Assembly (NCBI GenBank): GCA_910585355.1
Contig: CAJUDN010000019.1
Span: 1 to 42,751, forward strand
DNA length: 42,751 bases
DNA from: an uncultured Lachnospiraceae bacterium
GTDB taxonomy: Bacteria > Bacillota_A > Clostridia > Lachnospirales > Lachnospiraceae
Reading direction: 5' to 3'
Shown here: in pieces, positions 40,802 to 42,751 of the stretch
Layout: every line of letters starts with the position of its first letter
Numbering within the stretch: position 1 is the stretch's first letter
Notes under the pieces: generated by a model
Told to the model about the DNA's origin: nothing
The model's database searches: none
Seen by the model: the letters and a program-made list of their open reading frames with translations, nothing else
Made by a program: the position numbers and the translations under genes

Positions 40802-41128
40802 TTACGAATTTTCAAAGTAATAACGGAATGCCTCTATGGCACGTTCCTGTTCTTCTTTTTCTTCTATGGGAAGAAGTCTCACCTCATCTTCCTCTCCTTC
40901 TGAAAGTTCCATAATATGAATGTCACCTTCCTGTGTCTCCAGAGCAATGTATTCTTTCTCGCCTTCCAGGAACACTCCTGCTACTGCATACTCCGCCTGC
41001 GTTCCATTTTCCAAAGTGACTGTCATTGTCACAGGGGCTTCTTCGTCCTCTCCCTGCTCCTCCCCTTCCTCCCAGCCATTTCCAAATACCTCTTCTTCCA
41101 GAGCCTCCGTGTCATAGGAATATTTCAT
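40802..41128 (-). CDS. DUF1292 protein
   Basis: A 108-residue, strongly acidic protein. The middle (TMTVTLENGTQAEYAVAGVF, then EKEYIALETQEGDIHIMEL) is the DUF1292 pattern (PF06949; YrzB-like) with its repeated beta-strand phrasing. Function of the family is unknown; members usually sit beside the Holliday-junction resolvase YqgF, so the position inside a partner-switch/secretion block is unusual. The start follows GGGAGAT. Its TAA stop lies in a GTAACGGTTC repeat. Confidence 0.75.
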   Translation of the reverse strand: MKYSYDTEALEEEVFGNGWEEGEEQGEDEEAPVTMTVTLENGTQAEYAVAGVFLEGEKEYIALETQEGDIHIMELSEGEEDEVRLLPIEEKEEQERAIEAFRYYFENS

Positions 41129-41149
41129 AAGTATCTCCCTTCCGGCCCG

Positions 41150-41575
41150 TCACACAGCATGGAACCTTTTTTTAATGGCGGTCAAGTTACGTCCCTTCTC
41201 ATAGCAGTGGCTGGCTTCATCCATAAATTGTTTCACCATATATACTCCCAGGCCCCCCACAGGGCGTTCCTCAATAGGAAGAGTCAGATCCGGGTCTTTC
41301 CTGGCAAATGGATCATAGGGAGCTCCCTCGTCCAAAAACCGGATCTCGACCTCTTTTATCCCCTTTCCTGTTTCCCGGACATCCCATTCCATCCATACCA
41401 TACCTTCTCCTTTTTTATAGGCATAGGAGGCAATATTGGTAAAAATCTCTTCAACAGATATTTCTATAAGGCGTCTGTCTTCTTCTCCACAGCCGGCTTC
41501 TTTTAAAAACCGTCCTGTCAGGGACATTACTCTGGATAGATGTTCCATGGAGGCCGGTATTTTCGCTGACCGCAT
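41150..41575 (-). CDS. RsbW-like serine kinase / anti-sigma-type switch protein
   Basis: A 141-residue GHKL ATPase of the HATPase_c_2 type. The N box VEEIFTNIASYAY (41-53, N47), the G1-type box LDEGAPYDP (81-89) and GGLGVYMVKQFMDE (107-120) are all intact. It should bind and phosphorylate the STAS protein encoded two genes downstream. In Bacillus the partner switch controls sigma-B; in Bordetella the BtrU/V/W version controls type III secretion. It is the first gene of the long minus-strand block and has a good promoter. Confidence 0.85.
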   Translation of the reverse strand: MRSAKIPASMEHLSRVMSLTGRFLKEAGCGEEDRRLIEISVEEIFTNIASYAYKKGEGMVWMEWDVRETGKGIKEVEIRFLDEGAPYDPFARKDPDLTLPIEERPVGGLGVYMVKQFMDEASHCYEKGRNLTAIKKRFHAV

Positions 41576-41601
41576 AGCATTCCCTCCCCGCTTTTCGCTT
41601 T

Positions 41602-41630
41602 ATAATACCGGCTACATTTTTCTCTTACAA
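41602..41630 (-). promoter_or_regulatory. Promoter at the head of the secretion block
   Basis: On the minus strand TTGTAA (41625-41630), a 17-base spacer and TATTAT (41602-41607) lie 27 bases upstream of the RsbW-like start codon. This is the best minus-strand promoter I found for the block. It fits vegetative sigma-A and not an obvious alternative sigma factor. Confidence 0.6.
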
Positions 41631-41689
41631 CCTATTTCGCATCAACTGCTTCTTTCTCGCATGAATTGTATTTCAATAAATGTATAAGT

Positions 41690-41718
41690 TTGATACAATG
41701 TAAAAATAAAGTTAATTT
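41690..41718 (+). promoter_or_regulatory. Possible promoter of the LytTR regulator
   Basis: TTGATA (41690-41695), a 17-base spacer and TAATTT (41713-41718) point toward the response-regulator gene and leave a leader of about 120 bases. The AT-rich 41660-41720 region also has the short inverted repeat TTGTAT/ATACAA. The divergent layout puts a possible regulator site next to the secretion-block promoter. Confidence 0.4.
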
Positions 41719-41842
41719 TTGCATAAAGAGGAAGTCTGGCTCGCTGGAGCCTCGCACCGAAACTATGACTGCGGCAACAGACATTTCCTTTACCAATGGC
41801 ATTGTGCTGTACATCCGCATTTTTACTTTTACGGGAGTATTG

Positions 41843-42592
41843 ATGAATTTGGCATTAGTCGATGATTTACAATCTGATTTAGAATATTTACAGAAATTGC
41901 TTTCAGAATACTGTTCTTTTGTCCACGAAAAATCACGCTTTTCTCTCTATTACAGTGGGGAAGAATTCCTTTCTGTTTTCTGTCCGGAGAAATTCGATGC
42001 CGTGTTTTTGGATAATCTCATGGATGGAATCAACGGTATGGAGACAGCGCGCCGTCTCCGGGCCATCGACCCCTCCATCCCTATTATTTTTATCACTGCG
42101 GAGGAAAGCTTTGCTCTGGAAGGATATACGGTGCAGGCTATGGACTACATCTTAAAGCCTGTTTCAAAAAACCGCCTTGCTTCTGTCATGAATCGTCTTC
42201 TTAACCAAAAGAATTCCCGGCATACCATAGAAATCAAGGAAAACCGTATGACCCGCTATCTGAATCTGGACGATGTCCTGTACGTGCGTTCCGTAGGACA
42301 TTTTCTAGAAATCCAGACTACTACCGATGTTTTGAAACCCTACATGACTCTGGAATATTTTCTATCCCTTTTACAGCAGCTGGGAGAATACGGGGAATCC
42401 TCCTTAGGACTCCGGTTCCAGAACTGCTGCCGGGGTTATGTGGTATGTTTCGATTACGTAAGCGCTTTCACCTCTCTGAACTTTGTGATGTCTGACGGAA
42501 GCAATGTTCCCATCAGCCGTCCCAAATACAAAGAGATGAGGGAAGCCTATGCCAGCTATTTGTTTATTAAGACAAGGAATCATGTTGATTAG
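41843..42592 (+). CDS. LytTR-family response regulator
   Basis: A 249-residue protein. The receiver domain has D7-D8, the phospho-acceptor D57 in FLDNLMDG, T85 and K105 in YILKPVS. A LytTR DNA-binding domain follows (about 128-240; YLNLDDVLYVRSVGHFLEI is its first strand pair). Proteins of this type (AgrA, VirR) activate secretion, bacteriocin or virulence genes, binding direct repeats. No histidine kinase is beside it in the window. ATG 41843 follows ACGGGAG; an upstream in-frame start would add 59 residues unlike any receiver. It is divergent from the secretion block. Confidence 0.85.
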   Translation: MNLALVDDLQSDLEYLQKLLSEYCSFVHEKSRFSLYYSGEEFLSVFCPEKFDAVFLDNLMDGINGMETARRLRAIDPSIPIIFITAEESFALEGYTVQAMDYILKPVSKNRLASVMNRLLNQKNSRHTIEIKENRMTRYLNLDDVLYVRSVGHFLEIQTTTDVLKPYMTLEYFLSLLQQLGEYGESSLGLRFQNCCRGYVVCFDYVSAFTSLNFVMSDGSNVPISRPKYKEMREAYASYLFIKTRNHVD

Positions 42593-42617
42593 AGTGTGTT
42601 TAAAAAATTGCTTTCTG
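42592..42617 (+). repeat. Second copy of the window-start repeat end
   Basis: AGAGTGTGTTTAAAAAATTG continuing CTTTCTG resembles positions 4-30. It begins at the last base of the LytTR stop codon, suggesting insertion exactly at the gene end. Confidence 0.5.
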
Positions 42618-42689
42618 TCAATGGTTTTTCTGTCTGTCCAGTTCTCACTGTCCCCCTATCCGCGCAGCACCGGCGGCGATATTCGCACC

Positions 42690-42751
42690 CTAGAGCGTGT
42701 CTGAAAATTATCAGTTTCTTGTCAATATGCCGAAAACTGACAAAAATAGTG
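42690..42751 (-). mobile_element. Second copy of the MITE-like element, cut by the window edge
   Basis: From CTAGAGCGTGTCTGAAAATT to the end of the window the sequence matches the inverse complement of 4891-4953 with a single clear difference (TTATC versus TTAAC). The remaining part lies outside the window. Confidence 0.75.

Noticed and set aside
40344..41575. Classical sigma-B operon
   Set aside because: Kinase and antagonist are present but no sigma factor gene is in the window, and the promoter at 41602-41630 looks like sigma-A.

Overview
The window looks like the chromosome of a gut-type clostridium, most likely a Lachnospiraceae member. The evidence is the moderate GC content, strong AGGAGG-type ribosome binding sites, low-GC Gram-positive families (YitT, DUF1292, RsbV/RsbW-type switch proteins, a LytTR regulator) and many small palindromic intergenic repeats. 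This is inferred from gene content, not from a marker gene. I saw no rRNA, tRNA, CRISPR array, transposase, integrase or relaxase.

Left third (1-11.7 kb): mostly short housekeeping or accessory units. An AEC permease (-) and an HD-LarE fusion (+) share a divergent promoter region. They are followed by a small hypothetical (-), a membrane-anchored metallophosphoesterase behind a highly structured leader, and a 179-bp MITE-like element. Next come an M20 amidohydrolase, a small membrane protein, and two overlapping amidohydrolase paralogues, the second of which has lost its metal ligands. A P1-family peptidase (-) and a YitT membrane protein (+) end the section; yitT has a leader with a 22-codon ORF and a hairpin. 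A near-identical palindrome overlaps the -10 element in front of both the HD-LarE gene and the P1 peptidase gene.

Right two thirds (11.7-41.6 kb): one long minus-strand block of 23 genes with short gaps or overlaps, starting at a good sigma-A-type promoter at 41602-41630. In transcription order it encodes an RsbW-like kinase, DUF1292, an RsbV-like STAS protein, a CPBP protease, a VirD4-like coupling ATPase, an Ig-like single-pass membrane protein, two tandem VirB6-like proteins and a VirB4 ATPase with an N-terminal membrane (PrgI/VirB3-like) part. These are followed by a family-3 solute-binding lipoprotein, a small cytoplasmic protein, a second Ig-like membrane protein, a VirB2-like pilin, a large lipoprotein, a cell-wall-binding-repeat protein and a large protein with a PI3K/HipA-like kinase signature. 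The block ends with a cNMP-binding PP2C (SpoIIE/RsbU-type) phosphatase, an MBL-fold hydrolase, a CHASE2-adenylate cyclase, a membrane protein plus GT2 glycosyltransferase pair, and two repeat-rich exported proteins, one with a FecR domain. A LytTR response regulator is divergent at the right edge, where two more repeat ends lie.

Interpretation (inference): the block reads as a Gram-positive type IV secretion machine without DNA-transfer genes. It is bracketed by a complete partner-switching module (kinase, antagonist, phosphatase) whose phosphatase carries a cyclic-nucleotide-binding domain and is co-encoded with a cyclase and a possible phosphodiesterase. The kinase-like protein is the best candidate for a translocated substrate. 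This would be a cAMP-gated, partner-switch-controlled protein secretion system, comparable in logic to Bordetella Btr control of type III secretion, but I cannot prove the linkage from sequence alone.
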